Counted from the first letter of the stretch, positions 35,311-44,881 are shown. The stretch is 64,000 nucleotides of DNA from Mucilaginibacter lacusdianchii (GCF_009770985.1 NZ_WSRW01000002.1:1445951-1509950), one strand, 5' to 3'. The notes: generated by a model from the sequence alone, not told the origin. Numbers and translations are program-made.

Positions 35311-35318
35311 TACTTTTG
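35311..35318 (+). promoter_or_regulatory. -7 box of DEAD-box helicase gene (TACTTTTG)
   Basis: Exact TAnnTTTG match, 41 nt before ATG 35360. No clear -33 TTG. Confidence 0.5.
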
Positions 35319-35359
35319 CACCCGATTTAGCAATGTAGCTAAATACGTTATTTTAATTC

Positions 35360-37168
35360 ATGAACAACCCATTTATTGAACTGGGAATCCGTCATGATAT
35401 TGTTAATGCCATCACTGAGTTAGGATTTGAAAATCCTACGCCAATCCAGGAACAGTCAATTCCGGTATTGTTAACAGGCAGCAACGATTTTGTCGGATTA
35501 GCCCAAACCGGGACCGGAAAAACTGCTGCTTTTGGCTTACCATTATTGGAACTGCTGGATTTTGAAGAAAATTATCCACAGGCACTGGTATTGTGCCCTA
35601 CACGTGAACTTTGTTTACAAATCACCAATGATCTGAAAAACTACTCTAAAAACATGAGCAACGTAAATGTTGTGGCTGTTTACGGAGGCGCCAGTATTTC
35701 AGACCAATTACGCCAAATTAAACGTGGCGTACAGATTGTTGTTGCTACACCGGGCCGTATGCTCGATATTATCAACCGCAAGGCTATTGATTTTTCGCAG
35801 GTACAATATGTAGTATTGGATGAAGCTGATGAAATGCTCAACATGGGCTTTCAGGAAGACATTGATAGTATCTTATCCACTACGCCCGAGGATAAAAAAA
35901 CCTGGCTGTTTTCGGCCACTATGCCAAGCGAAGTTCGCCGCATTTCTAAAAAGTATATGACCGACCCGTATGAGTTAACTATGGGTGCGAAAAATACTGG
36001 TAATGCCAACATTGAACATGAGTACTACATTGTACGTGCCCGTGATAAATATGCAGCATTTAAACGTATTGTAGATTTTAACCCTGAGATTTTTGGTATC
36101 GTATTTTGCCGTACCAAAATTGAAACTCAGGAAATCGCCGAAGCGCTGATTAAAGACGGCTACAATGCCGACTCGTTGCACGGTGACTTATCGCAACAAC
36201 AGCGCGACAAAGTAATGAAACGTTACCGTGAGCGCAGCTTGCAATTGCTTATTGCAACCGACGTAGCTGCCCGTGGTATTGACGTTAACGACGTTACACA
36301 CGTTATTAACTATTCATTACCTGATGAAATTGAGAACTACACCCACCGTAGCGGACGTACCGCCCGTGCCGGTAAAACAGGTGTATCTATTTCTATCATC
36401 AACTCAAAAGAGATTGGTAAAATCCGCCAGATTGAGCGTGTTATTGGCAAAAAATTCATTAAAGCCGAAATACCAACCGGTTTTGATGTTTGCGAAAAAC
36501 AACTTTTTGGTTTGATACATAAAGTACATAATGTTGAAGTGAATGAACAGCAAATTGAGCAGTACATTCCGCGCATTATGGACGAGTTTGCTGATCTGAG
36601 CAAAGAAGATTTAATTAAGCGTTTTGCATCTATCGAGTTTAACAGCTTCTTAGAATACTATAAAAACGCACCTGATTTGAATGTACCGGAAGATACACGT
36701 GCCGGTCGTGATAGCAACGAAAAATTCCCGCGTACAGGTATGCGCGCAGATTTTACCCGTCTGTTTATCAACTTAGGTTCGGTTGATGGTTTTGGCCGCG
36801 GCGATTTGCTGGGTTACTTCTGCAACCAAACCAGCTTAGTTGGCCGTAACATTGGTAAAATAGACGTAAAAGGTGTTTACTCTTTCATCGAAGTACCTAA
36901 CGCCGATGTAGATCAGGCATTTAACGCTTTCAAATCGGCTGAATTTAAAGGCCGCCAGGTAAGAATTGAAATTTCTGCCGATGGTGACCGTAACGAAAGC
37001 CGCGGTGGATGGTCTAACAAGAAACGTGAAGGCGGTGGCGATCGCAGAGATGGTGGTAACCGTCGTGAGGGTGGTAACACCCGCGGCAATGAGCGCAGTG
37101 GCTCAGGGTTCCGCGATTTTTCAGGCAAACGTCGCGAAGATCGTGGCGAACGCCGGAAACGGTTTTAA
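35360..37168 (+). CDS. DEAD-box RNA helicase with DbpA-type RNA-binding domain and RGG-like tail
   Basis: 602 residues. Helicase core motifs in order: Q motif NPTPIQEQSIPVLL, AQTGTGKTAAF (I), PTRELCLQI (Ia), TPGRMLD, DEADEMLNMGF (II), SATMP (III), IVFCRTKIETQE (IV), ATDVAARGIDVNDV (V) and HRSGRTARAG (VI). After a linker comes a DbpA-like RNA-binding domain (FTRLFINLGSVDGFGRGDLL, about residues 465-545), then a basic Gly/Arg/Asn-rich tail (about 550-602) with repeated GGD/RREGG units. Domain order is that of DeaD/CshA-type cold-shock and ribosome-assembly helicases. Transcribed alone, closed by a terminator. Confidence 0.95.
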   Translation: MNNPFIELGIRHDIVNAITELGFENPTPIQEQSIPVLLTGSNDFVGLAQTGTGKTAAFGLPLLELLDFEENYPQALVLCPTRELCLQITNDLKNYSKNMSNVNVVAVYGGASISDQLRQIKRGVQIVVATPGRMLDIINRKAIDFSQVQYVVLDEADEMLNMGFQEDIDSILSTTPEDKKTWLFSATMPSEVRRISKKYMTDPYELTMGAKNTGNANIEHEYYIVRARDKYAAFKRIVDFNPEIFGIVFCRTKIETQEIAEALIKDGYNADSLHGDLSQQQRDKVMKRYRERSLQLLIATDVAARGIDVNDVTHVINYSLPDEIENYTHRSGRTARAGKTGVSISIINSKEIGKIRQIERVIGKKFIKAEIPTGFDVCEKQLFGLIHKVHNVEVNEQQIEQYIPRIMDEFADLSKEDLIKRFASIEFNSFLEYYKNAPDLNVPEDTRAGRDSNEKFPRTGMRADFTRLFINLGSVDGFGRGDLLGYFCNQTSLVGRNIGKIDVKGVYSFIEVPNADVDQAFNAFKSAEFKGRQVRIEISADGDRNESRGGWSNKKREGGGDRRDGGNRREGGNTRGNERSGSGFRDFSGKRREDRGERRKRF

Positions 37169-37225
37169 GTAATAGTTTTTCAGCTTCATTTATATGAAGC
37201 AAAGTTTAGTTTTAGTTTAGTTAGC

Positions 37226-37250
37226 AAAGCCTTCCTTCGGGGAGGCTTTT
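37226..37250. terminator. Terminator between helicase and small lipoprotein genes
   Basis: AAAGCCTTCC/GGGGAGGCTTT with TTCG tetraloop; U-rich on the plus strand and A-rich upstream, so usable from both sides. Confidence 0.82.
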
Positions 37251-37253
37251 GTT

Positions 37254-37574
37254 TTATCTAACAAAATCAATACTTACAGAATCGGGGTAAAGCAGCTTCA
37301 AGCTGTGATCATCTAACTTTTGAATTACAAAGCGGGTGTAAGGCTGGCTGCCTTCAAACGAAGTAAAAATAGTGTCGCCTTTCAAAAAATAATCCTCCGG
37401 CACATCCGATTCACTTAATAATACAAATTGTTTATCGGTAATGCGCAAGCGGGTACTACCGTCTTGCGTATGCCAATCGCCCTTTAAATTACTTTTTCCA
37501 GTATCAGAGCAGGCGGCCATAAACAGGATAAATGCACAGGCAACATGTACAAATATCAAGGCAAAGTTTTTCAT
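37254..37574 (-). CDS. Small lipoprotein, lipocalin-like (hypothetical)
   Basis: 106 residues with a lipoprotein signal peptide (cut before Cys near residue 22, MAACSD). The mature part is mostly beta-strand: LKGDWHTQDGSTRLRITDKQFVLL, DYFLKGDTIF, YTRFVIQKLDDHSLKLLYPD. This GxW...L.I....ordering looks like the small lipocalin-like lipoproteins of Bacteroidota, but the match is by eye. No function is known. Second in a tandem minus-strand pair, with a hairpin between the two genes. Confidence 0.7.
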   Translation of the reverse strand: MKNFALIFVHVACAFILFMAACSDTGKSNLKGDWHTQDGSTRLRITDKQFVLLSESDVPEDYFLKGDTIFTSFEGSQPYTRFVIQKLDDHSLKLLYPDSVSIDFVR

Positions 37575-37594
37575 GGTAATTAATAAGAAAAGTT

Positions 37595-37613
37595 GCGCCT
37601 GCCAGGCAGGCGC
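37595..37613 (-). terminator. GC-rich hairpin after the 11-mer-repeat gene
   Basis: Perfect 9-bp palindrome GCGCCTGCC-A-GGCAGGCGC; in minus-strand sense it is followed by AACTTTTCTT. Likely terminator of the upstream minus-strand gene. Confidence 0.6.
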
Positions 37614-37624
37614 TTGTCAATATA

Positions 37625-37978
37625 TTATGGTTTAACTACCAGTTCTGACTCTTTTACGTAAACGCGTTTACCTTTTTTGTTAACGTAGTAATAAGCTGAA
37701 TGGTCATCAATATATATAGTTTGACCGCCTGGCCCTACTTTACCATCATATTTTTTATCAACCACAGCTGATGCACCCTTAGATGCTACTTCTGAAGTTT
37801 TACGTGCGCCTGTTTTAACGCCTTTTTTGGTTGCTTTGTAGCCGGTTTTTACACCGTTACCTACAGCTTTGGCGCCTTTGCTTACTGCCTTTTCAGTTTT
37901 TTTTACTACTTGAGCTTCGGTATGCACAGCGGCAAATAAGCCGGCTGCCAGTATCCCTATTTTTAATACGTTTTTCAT
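37625..37978 (-). CDS. Secreted Lys/Gly-rich protein with five tandem 11-residue repeats
   Basis: 117 residues. A signal peptide (1-23, ending HTEAQ) is followed by five back-to-back 11-residue units at 25-79: VKKTEKAVSKG, AKAVGNGVKTG, YKATKKGVKTG, ARKTSEVASKG and ASAVVDKKYDG. Each ends in (K/T/D)G. The remainder (GPGGQTIYIDDHSAYYYVN onward) is a small beta-rich unit. Eleven-residue periodicity with Lys/Ala/Val/Thr is the pattern of amphipathic helices that bind membranes or protect against drying (synuclein- and LEA-type). That resemblance is inference; no homology is claimed. Expected location: periplasm. Confidence 0.75.
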   Translation of the reverse strand: MKNVLKIGILAAGLFAAVHTEAQVVKKTEKAVSKGAKAVGNGVKTGYKATKKGVKTGARKTSEVASKGASAVVDKKYDGKVGPGGQTIYIDDHSAYYYVNKKGKRVYVKESELVVKP

Positions 37979-38013
37979 GGTTTCAATTGAAATTAGTTTC
38001 CTTATTTTAGATA

Positions 38014-39024
38014 CTAACTCAATTGTTCTGCCAAACGTCTCATTTCCAGTATTGGAGAACGTTTTTTATATAAAATACCGTATACAGCCTCACAAATAGG
38101 CATATTTACCATGTATTGTTTATTTATCTGGTGTAGGCAATTTACTGCATAATATCCCTCGGCTATCATATTCATTTCCAACTGTGCCGATTTTACCGTA
38201 TAACCTTTGCCTATCATATTACCAAAAGTACGGTTACGGCTAAACTGAGAATAGGCCGTTACCAGCAAATCGCCCAGATATGCCGATTCTTTAATATCCC
38301 GGTCTATAGGGTGCACCGCATCTACGAAATCCTTAATTTCACGAATGGCATTAGAGATTAGTACAGCCTGAAAATTATCACCATATCCCACACCATGGCA
38401 AATGCCACTGGCCACGGCATATATATTTTTTAATACGGCGGCATATTCGGTACCATAAATATCGTCGGATGCAATGGTTTTAATATACCGTGTACTCAGC
38501 ATACCGGCAAAATGAGCTGCCAGCTCCGTGTCCTGCGACGCAATAGTTAAGTAAGATAACTTTTCGAGGGCTACTTCTTCCGCATGGCAAGGTCCGCTAA
38601 TCACCAAAAAGTCCTGAAAGGATACATTATAATATTTATGCAAAAACTCACCTATAATTAAATTCTCATCAGGCACAATACCTTTTATGGCAGATATTAC
38701 TTTTTTGCCGGCCATATCCGCTGGGGTTACGTCAGACAAGGCTTCTTTCAAAAAGGCGGCGGGCACATTCAACAGCACCATGTCTGCTTGCTGTAGCAGT
38801 GATTTTAAATCGGTAGAGATATTTTCGGGCGGCAATTTAATTTCAACCGAGCTGAGGTAATTAGGGTTATGTCTGAATTTTTGCAGGTCTTCTACCGCCT
38901 GTGTATTGCGCATCCACCAAAAAACTTCTTTTTGAGTGGTGTTATCCGTTAACATTTTAATATTAGCGGTGGCCCAACTGCCCCCTCCTACTACCAGTAT
39001 CTTATTATTTTGCGCTTCTTGCAT
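38014..39024 (-). CDS. gpsA: Glycerol-3-phosphate dehydrogenase [NAD(P)+] GpsA
   Basis: 336-residue cytoplasmic enzyme that makes sn-glycerol 3-phosphate for phospholipid synthesis. The dinucleotide-binding loop is VVGGGSWATANIKML (residues 11-24), then MVLLNVPAAFL, AIKGIVPDE, ISGPCHAEEVALE near 148 and the catalytic-lysine region EYAAVLKNIYAVASGICHG near 195, with GDNFQAVLISNAIREI. I chose ATG 39024 because further upstream sequence is cysteine/leucine-rich and unlike the family start. It is one of several minus-strand genes, transcribed alone. Confidence 0.94.
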   Translation of the reverse strand: MQEAQNNKILVVGGGSWATANIKMLTDNTTQKEVFWWMRNTQAVEDLQKFRHNPNYLSSVEIKLPPENISTDLKSLLQQADMVLLNVPAAFLKEALSDVTPADMAGKKVISAIKGIVPDENLIIGEFLHKYYNVSFQDFLVISGPCHAEEVALEKLSYLTIASQDTELAAHFAGMLSTRYIKTIASDDIYGTEYAAVLKNIYAVASGICHGVGYGDNFQAVLISNAIREIKDFVDAVHPIDRDIKESAYLGDLLVTAYSQFSRNRTFGNMIGKGYTVKSAQLEMNMIAEGYYAVNCLHQINKQYMVNMPICEAVYGILYKKRSPILEMRRLAEQLS

Positions 39025-39230
39025 GCAATATCCGTCTCTGCCGGTGCAGTTAAATAAATTTCCGGCACAGCAAAGTAAAAAAAATAATAGCACAAGTAGG
39101 CGTGTAATCAGCGCAATTTATACATGGCCAAAAAGCGGACGTTAAAATTAATTGCGTTAACTAATTTTATTACTTTAAAGCACAGCTTTGTAATTAAACG
39201 CTACCTGATATTTTTTTGCTTTATTTGTGC

Positions 39231-39854
39231 ATGTACGTGGTTAAAACGCCCTGGCTGCTTAAACAAATATATCCGCAACTTACCTGGAACCTCAACCGGA
39301 ATGAGCCGGTTATTTATTTAACCTTTGATGATGGCCCTATTCCGGTAGTTACACCTTTTGTGTTAAAAACCCTGAAGCAGTACCATGCACAGGCTACTTT
39401 TTTTTGCATAGGTGATAACGTAGAAAAACACCCCGATATATTTAAATATGTACAAGCCGACGGTCATGCTATAGGTAACCACACTTTTAACCACCTGAGG
39501 GGCTGGAAAACCGACGATGTAATTTATCGGGATAACTTTTTATTGGCTGATGAGTTATTGAACACATCGTTGTTTCGTCCACCATATGGCCGTATTAAAC
39601 GCTCACAAATTAAATTACTCAAAGCAGCCCGGCCCGATTTGCAGATTATTATGTGGGATGTACTGAGTGGAGACTTTGATATGTCGTTGAAGCCCGAAGA
39701 GTGCCTGAAAGGCGTATTGAAACATACAAGCAATGGCGCTATTGTAGTATTTCATGACAGCCTGAAAGCATTTAACCGGTTAGAGTATGTATTACCCAAA
39801 GCTTTGGAGGCTTGGAGCAAGGCAGGATTTAGGTTTGAGAAGCTGCCTGCTTAA
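39231..39854 (+). CDS. Polysaccharide deacetylase family protein
   Basis: 207-residue NodB-homology protein. It carries YLTFDDGPIPVVTPFVL (motif 1 with Asp-Asp), ATFFCIGDNV, HAIGNHTFNHLRGW (motif 2, metal-binding His), RPPYGRIKRSQ (motif 3), IMWDVLSGDFD (motif 4) and AIVVFHDS (motif 5), so all catalytic elements are present. It probably removes acetyl groups from peptidoglycan or other polysaccharide. There is no signal peptide; the N-terminus (MYVVKTPWLLKQIYPQLTWN) is short, as in many Bacteroidota versions. ATG 39231 is chosen over an upstream in-frame start at 39216. Confidence 0.92.
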   Translation: MYVVKTPWLLKQIYPQLTWNLNRNEPVIYLTFDDGPIPVVTPFVLKTLKQYHAQATFFCIGDNVEKHPDIFKYVQADGHAIGNHTFNHLRGWKTDDVIYRDNFLLADELLNTSLFRPPYGRIKRSQIKLLKAARPDLQIIMWDVLSGDFDMSLKPEECLKGVLKHTSNGAIVVFHDSLKAFNRLEYVLPKALEAWSKAGFRFEKLPA

Positions 39855-39916
39855 ATCTACTTATTTAAAATCATTGATTAATTATCTTATAACTCCATCA
39901 TATAGCTGCAAGCGTA

Positions 39917-39944
39917 TTGCTGGCACCTAAATTGTTTACCTTTG
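39917..39944 (+). promoter_or_regulatory. Promoter of map
   Basis: TTG (39917-39919), 17-nt spacer, TACCTTTG (39937-39944); ATG follows 17 nt later at 39962. Confidence 0.75.
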
Positions 39945-39961
39945 TTCAAAAATATTCAACT

Positions 39962-40726
39962 ATGTCTATTACTTCAGATGCCGAATTACTTGGAATGCAA
40001 CAAATAAGCGACTGTGTTGCACTGGCACTAAAGGCCATGCGCGAATACTGCAAACCGGGCATAACTACCCAAGAGCTTGATGAGTACGGCGGTCAGTTGT
40101 TAGCTCAAATGGGTGCCAAATCGGCCCCTAAGCTTACTTACGGCTTTCCGGGATACACATGTATCAGCATTAACAACGTTGTTGCACACGGCATCCCATC
40201 AGCAGATGTAATTCTGAAAGAAGGGGATTTAATTAACATAGATGTATCTGCCGAGTTGAACGGTTTTTGGGCCGATAATGGTGGCTCATTTGTATTAGGT
40301 GAGGATATCAACAATCATCAGCCTTTAGTTACTGCATCCAGAGAAATTTTGGAAACTGCATTGAACCAAATACGCGGAGGCGTTAAAATAGCCGACATCG
40401 GTAAGCTTATTCAAACGCAAGCGGCTAAACGGGGTTATACCGTTATTAAAAACTTAGCCGGCCATGGCGTAGGCCGCAGCTTGCACGAAGAGCCTCATGA
40501 TATTCTGAATTATTATGAGCGGTTTAACACCGCCCGTTTTAAAAAAAACAGCATTGTAGCCGTTGAAACATTCATTTCAACTAAATCTACCTGGGCCGAT
40601 ACCGGTGCCGACAAATGGACACTTACCGGCAACAAAGGCGGCTATGTAGCCCAGCATGAGCATACTATTATGGTAACGTCGGGCATGCCTGTTATTTTAA
40701 CGCAGGCCAATGGCATATTTGCATAA
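39962..40726 (+). CDS. map: Type I methionine aminopeptidase
   Basis: 254-residue enzyme that removes initiator methionine from nascent proteins. The dinuclear metal ligands are visible: the first Asp in LINIDVSAEL and the second in WADNGG, 11 residues later; the signature His in AGHGVGRSLHEEPHD near residue 170; the Glu of VAVETFIS; and the Glu of QHEHTIMV. The DNGG sequence replaces the more common DT(A/S) after the second Asp. It stands alone with its own promoter rather than in the ribosomal operon, so a second map gene elsewhere is likely. ATG 39962 is fixed by the promoter at 39917-39944. Confidence 0.93.
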   Translation: MSITSDAELLGMQQISDCVALALKAMREYCKPGITTQELDEYGGQLLAQMGAKSAPKLTYGFPGYTCISINNVVAHGIPSADVILKEGDLINIDVSAELNGFWADNGGSFVLGEDINNHQPLVTASREILETALNQIRGGVKIADIGKLIQTQAAKRGYTVIKNLAGHGVGRSLHEEPHDILNYYERFNTARFKKNSIVAVETFISTKSTWADTGADKWTLTGNKGGYVAQHEHTIMVTSGMPVILTQANGIFA

Positions 40727-40829
40727 TAAGTTACAGCCTGTTAATAAAAGCAACCCTTCACCGGTACAATTAGTTAGTTAATTATACCGGTAAAGGTTCA
40801 TGAGCTGTTTGTAAATTAACTTTCAGCCG

Positions 40830-41267
40830 TTAAAACGACTTAGTTGTTAGAACAACTTGAGAACCTGGATTTTGGATATTAACTTCATCTTCGGCTGTAA
40901 TGAAAACACGTTTTGGTTTAAAAGGAGTAACCGTTCTTAAAGATGCATTTAGGGAATTGGTAAAAAAACCGCTTTCGCTTCTTAACTGACCTAAGTTTTT
41001 GGTACCACTGCTTTCAGTTTCCATCCAAACCACGTAAGCTTTTTTGGGAGGTGTTAGCCTTGACGCTTCTGCCAGCCGGCCAATGTTGATATTGATGGTA
41101 TAGTTGTTATTGTCATCTTTATCGATAGTAATTTTGCCTTGTGCCGCCGGAACCACGGTTGAGTTTATAAAAGCAACCTTTTTAGAGCAGGATACAACAG
41201 ACAAACTCAAAAGCAATACAAATACCTGTAAAATATACTTCTTTTGGTTTAATACTAACACTTTCAT
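40830..41267 (-). CDS. Hypothetical lipoprotein with anti-sigma C-domain-like fold
   Basis: 145 residues, a lipoprotein signal with Cys in VVSCSKK near residue 27, then a beta-rich body: AAQGKITIDKDDNNNYTINI, KKAYVVWMETESSGTKNLGQL, LNASLRTVTPFKPKRVFITAEDE and a closing VVLTTKSF. The order YxVWxxTxxG...NLGxL...FxITAE resembles the C-terminal half of RskA-type anti-sigma factors or related extracellular beta-sandwiches; this is weak inference without the zinc/TM part. No neighbour suggests a role. Monocistronic. Confidence 0.6.
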   Translation of the reverse strand: MKVLVLNQKKYILQVFVLLLSLSVVSCSKKVAFINSTVVPAAQGKITIDKDDNNNYTININIGRLAEASRLTPPKKAYVVWMETESSGTKNLGQLRSESGFFTNSLNASLRTVTPFKPKRVFITAEDEVNIQNPGSQVVLTTKSF

Positions 41268-41356
41268 TACGTATCTTTTTTATTTTAAAGAAGTTACCCA
41301 AGCGATATTTGTTTTAACTAAAAAGAAATAAGTATCATACTAAATAAACTAAGCAT

Positions 41357-42241
41357 TTATATCCGTTTATGGAAAACGACCTCAGCTAATTGCCGCCAAT
41401 TGGTAACCAACTCATCTATTCCTGTTAGGTTTGCAATCTGCTGGTAAATTTGCTCTGGTTTGTATCCCTGCTCACGCAAATAACGGATAGAAGTAGCACC
41501 GGCCGATTTAGATAGCTTTTGCTGATCGGCCCCCATCAGTAAACCATGATGGTAAAACTGCACCTGCGTAAAGCTATCAGCCCTTAGTATCTGTGCCAGA
41601 TACACCTGCGCTAAGGTGGATGGTAACAAATCAACACCGCGTACAATGTGGGTGATACCAAAATGCACGTCGTCTACCAGCGAGCTTAATTGGTAAGCGG
41701 GGAAACCATCTTTTTTTCGCACTACAAAATATTGCATCAAGGCAGGCAACTTGGCAGATTGATTGCCTTGTGGCCAAAGCTGTATCTGTATTTCCGAATA
41801 CCTTGGCGTAGTTATGCGCCAGTTAACTTCACTACCGTCCAGCGGCACTGCTTCATGGCTGCAGGTACCCGGGTAGCTTTCATCAATACTCAGACTTCGT
41901 ATTTGTGAGCGCGAACAGTTGCAGGCAAATACTTGTTCGGTTTGTAATAACTGCTCTAAAGCCTGTTGATACAACGGCATACGGTGAATCTGAGACCATT
42001 CGCTTTCAAACTCTTGTAAGGTGCGCGGCCCTTCGTGCCAGGGTATTTCTAAAAAATTGAGGGTATCAAAAATATCCTGCACATACGCCGAGTTGGCACG
42101 CTGGCGGTCCATATCATCAATACGCAGCAGTATGCGGGCATCTACCCGCTCAGCCAACGCAGCCGTTAAAGCAAACGATAGGATATTACCTAAGTGCAGG
42201 TATCCACTGGGGGTTGGCGCTATACGTATTTTGTTGGGCAT
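41357..42241 (-). CDS. gluQRS: Glutamyl-Q tRNA(Asp) synthetase-like protein
   Basis: 294 residues, the size of GluQ-RS, which attaches glutamate to queuosine 34 of tRNA-Asp. It lacks the anticodon-binding domain of true GltX. Class-I motifs are present: APTPSGYLHLGNILSF (HIGH region, here HLGN) near residue 8 and QQKLSKSAGA (KMSKS-like) near 238. A CNCSRS...YPGTC arrangement near 107-127 is the zinc motif seen in this family. It also has LLRIDDMDRQRA. Divergent from aconitase; the 288-nt gap carries a 40-nt perfect palindrome. Confidence 0.9.
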   Translation of the reverse strand: MPNKIRIAPTPSGYLHLGNILSFALTAALAERVDARILLRIDDMDRQRANSAYVQDIFDTLNFLEIPWHEGPRTLQEFESEWSQIHRMPLYQQALEQLLQTEQVFACNCSRSQIRSLSIDESYPGTCSHEAVPLDGSEVNWRITTPRYSEIQIQLWPQGNQSAKLPALMQYFVVRKKDGFPAYQLSSLVDDVHFGITHIVRGVDLLPSTLAQVYLAQILRADSFTQVQFYHHGLLMGADQQKLSKSAGATSIRYLREQGYKPEQIYQQIANLTGIDELVTNWRQLAEVVFHKRI

Positions 42242-42286
42242 TTTGATGTGATGTCTTTACAAGTAAAGTAGATTACAATAATCCTG

Positions 42287-42326
42287 ATTAATCTTTTCAA
42301 TCAATATATTGATTGAAAAGATTAAT
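42287..42326. promoter_or_regulatory. Perfect 40-nt palindrome
   Basis: Both 20-nt halves are exactly complementary: ATTAATCTTTTCAATCAATA and its reverse complement TATTGATTGAAAAGATTAAT, with no loop. AT-rich. It lies 46 nt upstream of the gluQRS start and about 200 nt upstream of the aconitase start. Whether it works as an operator, hairpin terminator or mobile-element trace cannot be told from sequence. Confidence 0.6.
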
Positions 42327-42529
42327 GTCAGTATGAATACATATATCCTCCAGTTTATTCTAAAAGCAGTAATCCCCCTACAACCGCCTACTATTCATAA
42401 CAAATCTAAATAACGTTTACTAAAACCAGAGCTACCATTTGGGCGTTAAATTTCGTACATTCGCGGCGTTCACCCTTTTAGGGTTCTCGAACTCGAATAG
42501 TTCATTTTTACCACCTAAAAATCAATACA

Positions 42530-44800
42530 ATGGCTTTTGATTTAGATATGATCAAAAAGGTGTATGAGCGTTACAGCAGCCGCAGCGAGGCTGCCCGTAA
42601 AGCTACAGGCAAACCTTTAACTTTAACCGAGAAAATTTTATACGCCCACCTTTCTGAAGGCGAAGCAAAACAAGCTTTTGCACGTGGTGTGGATTACGTT
42701 GATTTTGCACCTGACCGCGTTGCGATGCAGGATGCAACTGCACAAATGGCGTTACTGCAATTTATGCAAGCTGGTCGCCCGCAGGTGGCTGTGCCTTCAA
42801 CTGTACATTGTGACCACTTAATTCAGGCTAAAGTTGGCGCGGCGGAAGATTTATCAACTGCTAAAGATATTAACAAAGAAGTTTACGATTTCCTTTCATC
42901 TGTATCGGATAAATACGGTATCGGTTTCTGGAAACCAGGTGCTGGTATTATTCACCAGGTAGTGCTGGAAAACTATGCATTCCCAGGTGGCATGATGATT
43001 GGTACCGACTCGCACACGCCTAACGCCGGCGGTTTAGGTATGATTGCAATTGGTGTGGGTGGTGCTGATGCCTGCGACGTTATGGCTGGCTTACCTTGGG
43101 AGCTTAAATTTCCTAAACTGATTGGTGTTCACTTAACCGGTAAATTATCTGGTTGGGCTTCTGCAAAAGATGTTATCCTGAAAGTAGCTGGTATCTTAAC
43201 TGTAAAAGGTGGTACCGGTGCTATTGTAGAATACTTTGGCGAAGGTGCACAGTCATTATCTGCAACAGGCAAAGGCACTATCTGTAACATGGGTGCCGAA
43301 ATTGGTGCAACTACCTCTATTTTCGGTTACGACGAAAAAGCAGCAGCTTACCTGCGTGGTACTAAACGTGAAGATATTGCCGACCTTGCTGACGCCATTA
43401 AAGAACACTTAACTGGTGATGCTGAAGTTTATGCAACACCTGAACAATACTTTGACCAGGTTATCGAAATTAATCTGAGCGAACTAGAACCACATGTAAA
43501 CGGTCCGTTTACACCCGATTTAGCTTGGCCAATCTCTAAATTTGCTACCGCAGTTAGAGAAAACGGCTGGCCTACCGAGCTGGAAGTTGGTTTGATTGGT
43601 TCTTGTACCAACTCATCATACGAAGATATTACCCGTGCGGCATCTATTGCTAAACAGGCTACTGATAAGAACCTGAAAACTAAAGCTGAATACACTGTAA
43701 CACCAGGTTCAGAACTGGTACGTTACACTGTTGAGCGTGATGGTTATTTAGATACTTTTGCACAAATTGGCGGTGTAGTATTAGCTAACGCTTGTGGCCC
43801 TTGTATCGGTCAGTGGGCTCGTCATACAGATGATCCTACCCGTAAAAATGCCATCATCACTTCATTCAACCGTAACTTTGCAAAACGCCAGGATGGTAAC
43901 CCGAATACACACGCATTCGTGGCATCACCTGAAATTGTAACTGCGTTTGCTATTGCCGGTGATTTAACCTTTAACCCGTTAACCGACACGCTGACCAACG
44001 AAAATGGTGAGCAAGTGAAATTAGACGAGCCACTGGGTATTGAATTACCGGTAAAAGGCTTTGCTGTTGAAGATGCAGGTTACCAGGCCCCAGCCGAAGA
44101 CGGCAGCCAGGTAGACGTTAAGGTTGATCCAAAATCTTCTCGCTTACAATTATTAGAGCCATTCGCAGCGTGGGAAGGTACCGACATTACCGGCTTAAAA
44201 CTGTTAATTAAAGCTAAAGGCAAATGTACTACTGACCATATTTCAATGGCCGGTCCATGGTTAAAATTCCGTGGTCATTTGGATAACATCAGTAACAACA
44301 TGCTGATTGGTGCCATCAACTACTTTAACAACAGTGCTGACAGCGTTAAAAACCAACTGACCGGCGAGTACGGTCCGGTTCCGGCTACTCAGCGCGATTA
44401 TAAAGCCAACAACATCGGTTCAATCGTTGTAGGCGACGAGAATTATGGTGAAGGTTCATCACGCGAGCACGCTGCGATGGAGCCACGTCACTTAGGCGTT
44501 CGTGCCATCCTGGTAAAATCATTTGCGCGTATTCACGAAACCAACCTGAAAAAACAAGGTATGCTGGGTATCACTTTTGCTGATACTGCCGATTACGATA
44601 AAGTTCAGGAAGATGACGTTATCGACATCAAAGGTTTAACTGAATTTGCCCCTGGCAAACAGTTAACCGTAGTGTTGCATCACAAAGATGGTTCAGAAGA
44701 TTCATTCGCTGTAAACCATACTTACAATGCACAACAAATTGAGTGGTTTAAAGCAGGTGGTGCGTTAAACATCATCCGCAAACAACAAGTGCAAGCTTAA
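42530..44800 (+). CDS. acn: Aconitate hydratase
   Basis: 756-residue aconitase of the mitochondrial-like type, interconverting citrate and isocitrate in the TCA cycle with a [4Fe-4S] cluster. Features: [22 protein letters not shown], the first cluster cysteine in [11 protein letters not shown] near residue 358, and the pair [11 protein letters not shown] near 425. The swivel domain has [22 protein letters not shown] near 645. Four genes in the TCA/acetate area are not seen, so this is a stand-alone locus. A weak -7 box (TACATTCG, 42456-42463) lies upstream and a strong terminator ends it. Confidence 0.96.
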   Translation: MAFDLDMIKKVYERYSSRSEAARKATGKPLTLTEKILYAHLSEGEAKQAFARGVDYVDFAPDRVAMQDATAQMALLQFMQAGRPQVAVPSTVHCDHLIQAKVGAAEDLSTAKDINKEVYDFLSSVSDKYGIGFWKPGAGIIHQVVLENYAFPGGMMIGTDSHTPNAGGLGMIAIGVGGADACDVMAGLPWELKFPKLIGVHLTGKLSGWASAKDVILKVAGILTVKGGTGAIVEYFGEGAQSLSATGKGTICNMGAEIGATTSIFGYDEKAAAYLRGTKREDIADLADAIKEHLTGDAEVYATPEQYFDQVIEINLSELEPHVNGPFTPDLAWPISKFATAVRENGWPTELEVGLIGSCTNSSYEDITRAASIAKQATDKNLKTKAEYTVTPGSELVRYTVERDGYLDTFAQIGGVVLANACGPCIGQWARHTDDPTRKNAIITSFNRNFAKRQDGNPNTHAFVASPEIVTAFAIAGDLTFNPLTDTLTNENGEQVKLDEPLGIELPVKGFAVEDAGYQAPAEDGSQVDVKVDPKSSRLQLLEPFAAWEGTDITGLKLLIKAKGKCTTDHISMAGPWLKFRGHLDNISNNMLIGAINYFNNSADSVKNQLTGEYGPVPATQRDYKANNIGSIVVGDENYGEGSSREHAAMEPRHLGVRAILVKSFARIHETNLKKQGMLGITFADTADYDKVQEDDVIDIKGLTEFAPGKQLTVVLHHKDGSEDSFAVNHTYNAQQIEWFKAGGALNIIRKQQVQA

Positions 44801-44820
44801 TTAATTTAAGTAGCTTATAT

Positions 44821-44851
44821 AAAACGCCGTTGCCAAAAGCAACGGCGTTTT
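44821..44851. terminator. Terminator shared by aconitase and metE
   Basis: Perfect 13-bp stem AAAACGCCGTTGC/GCAACGGCGTTTT, loop CAAAA, T-run on both strands. Lies 20 nt after acn and 30 nt after metE (convergent). Confidence 0.92.
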
Positions 44852-44881
44852 TTGTTTGGATAAGGATAGGTATAGATAACT

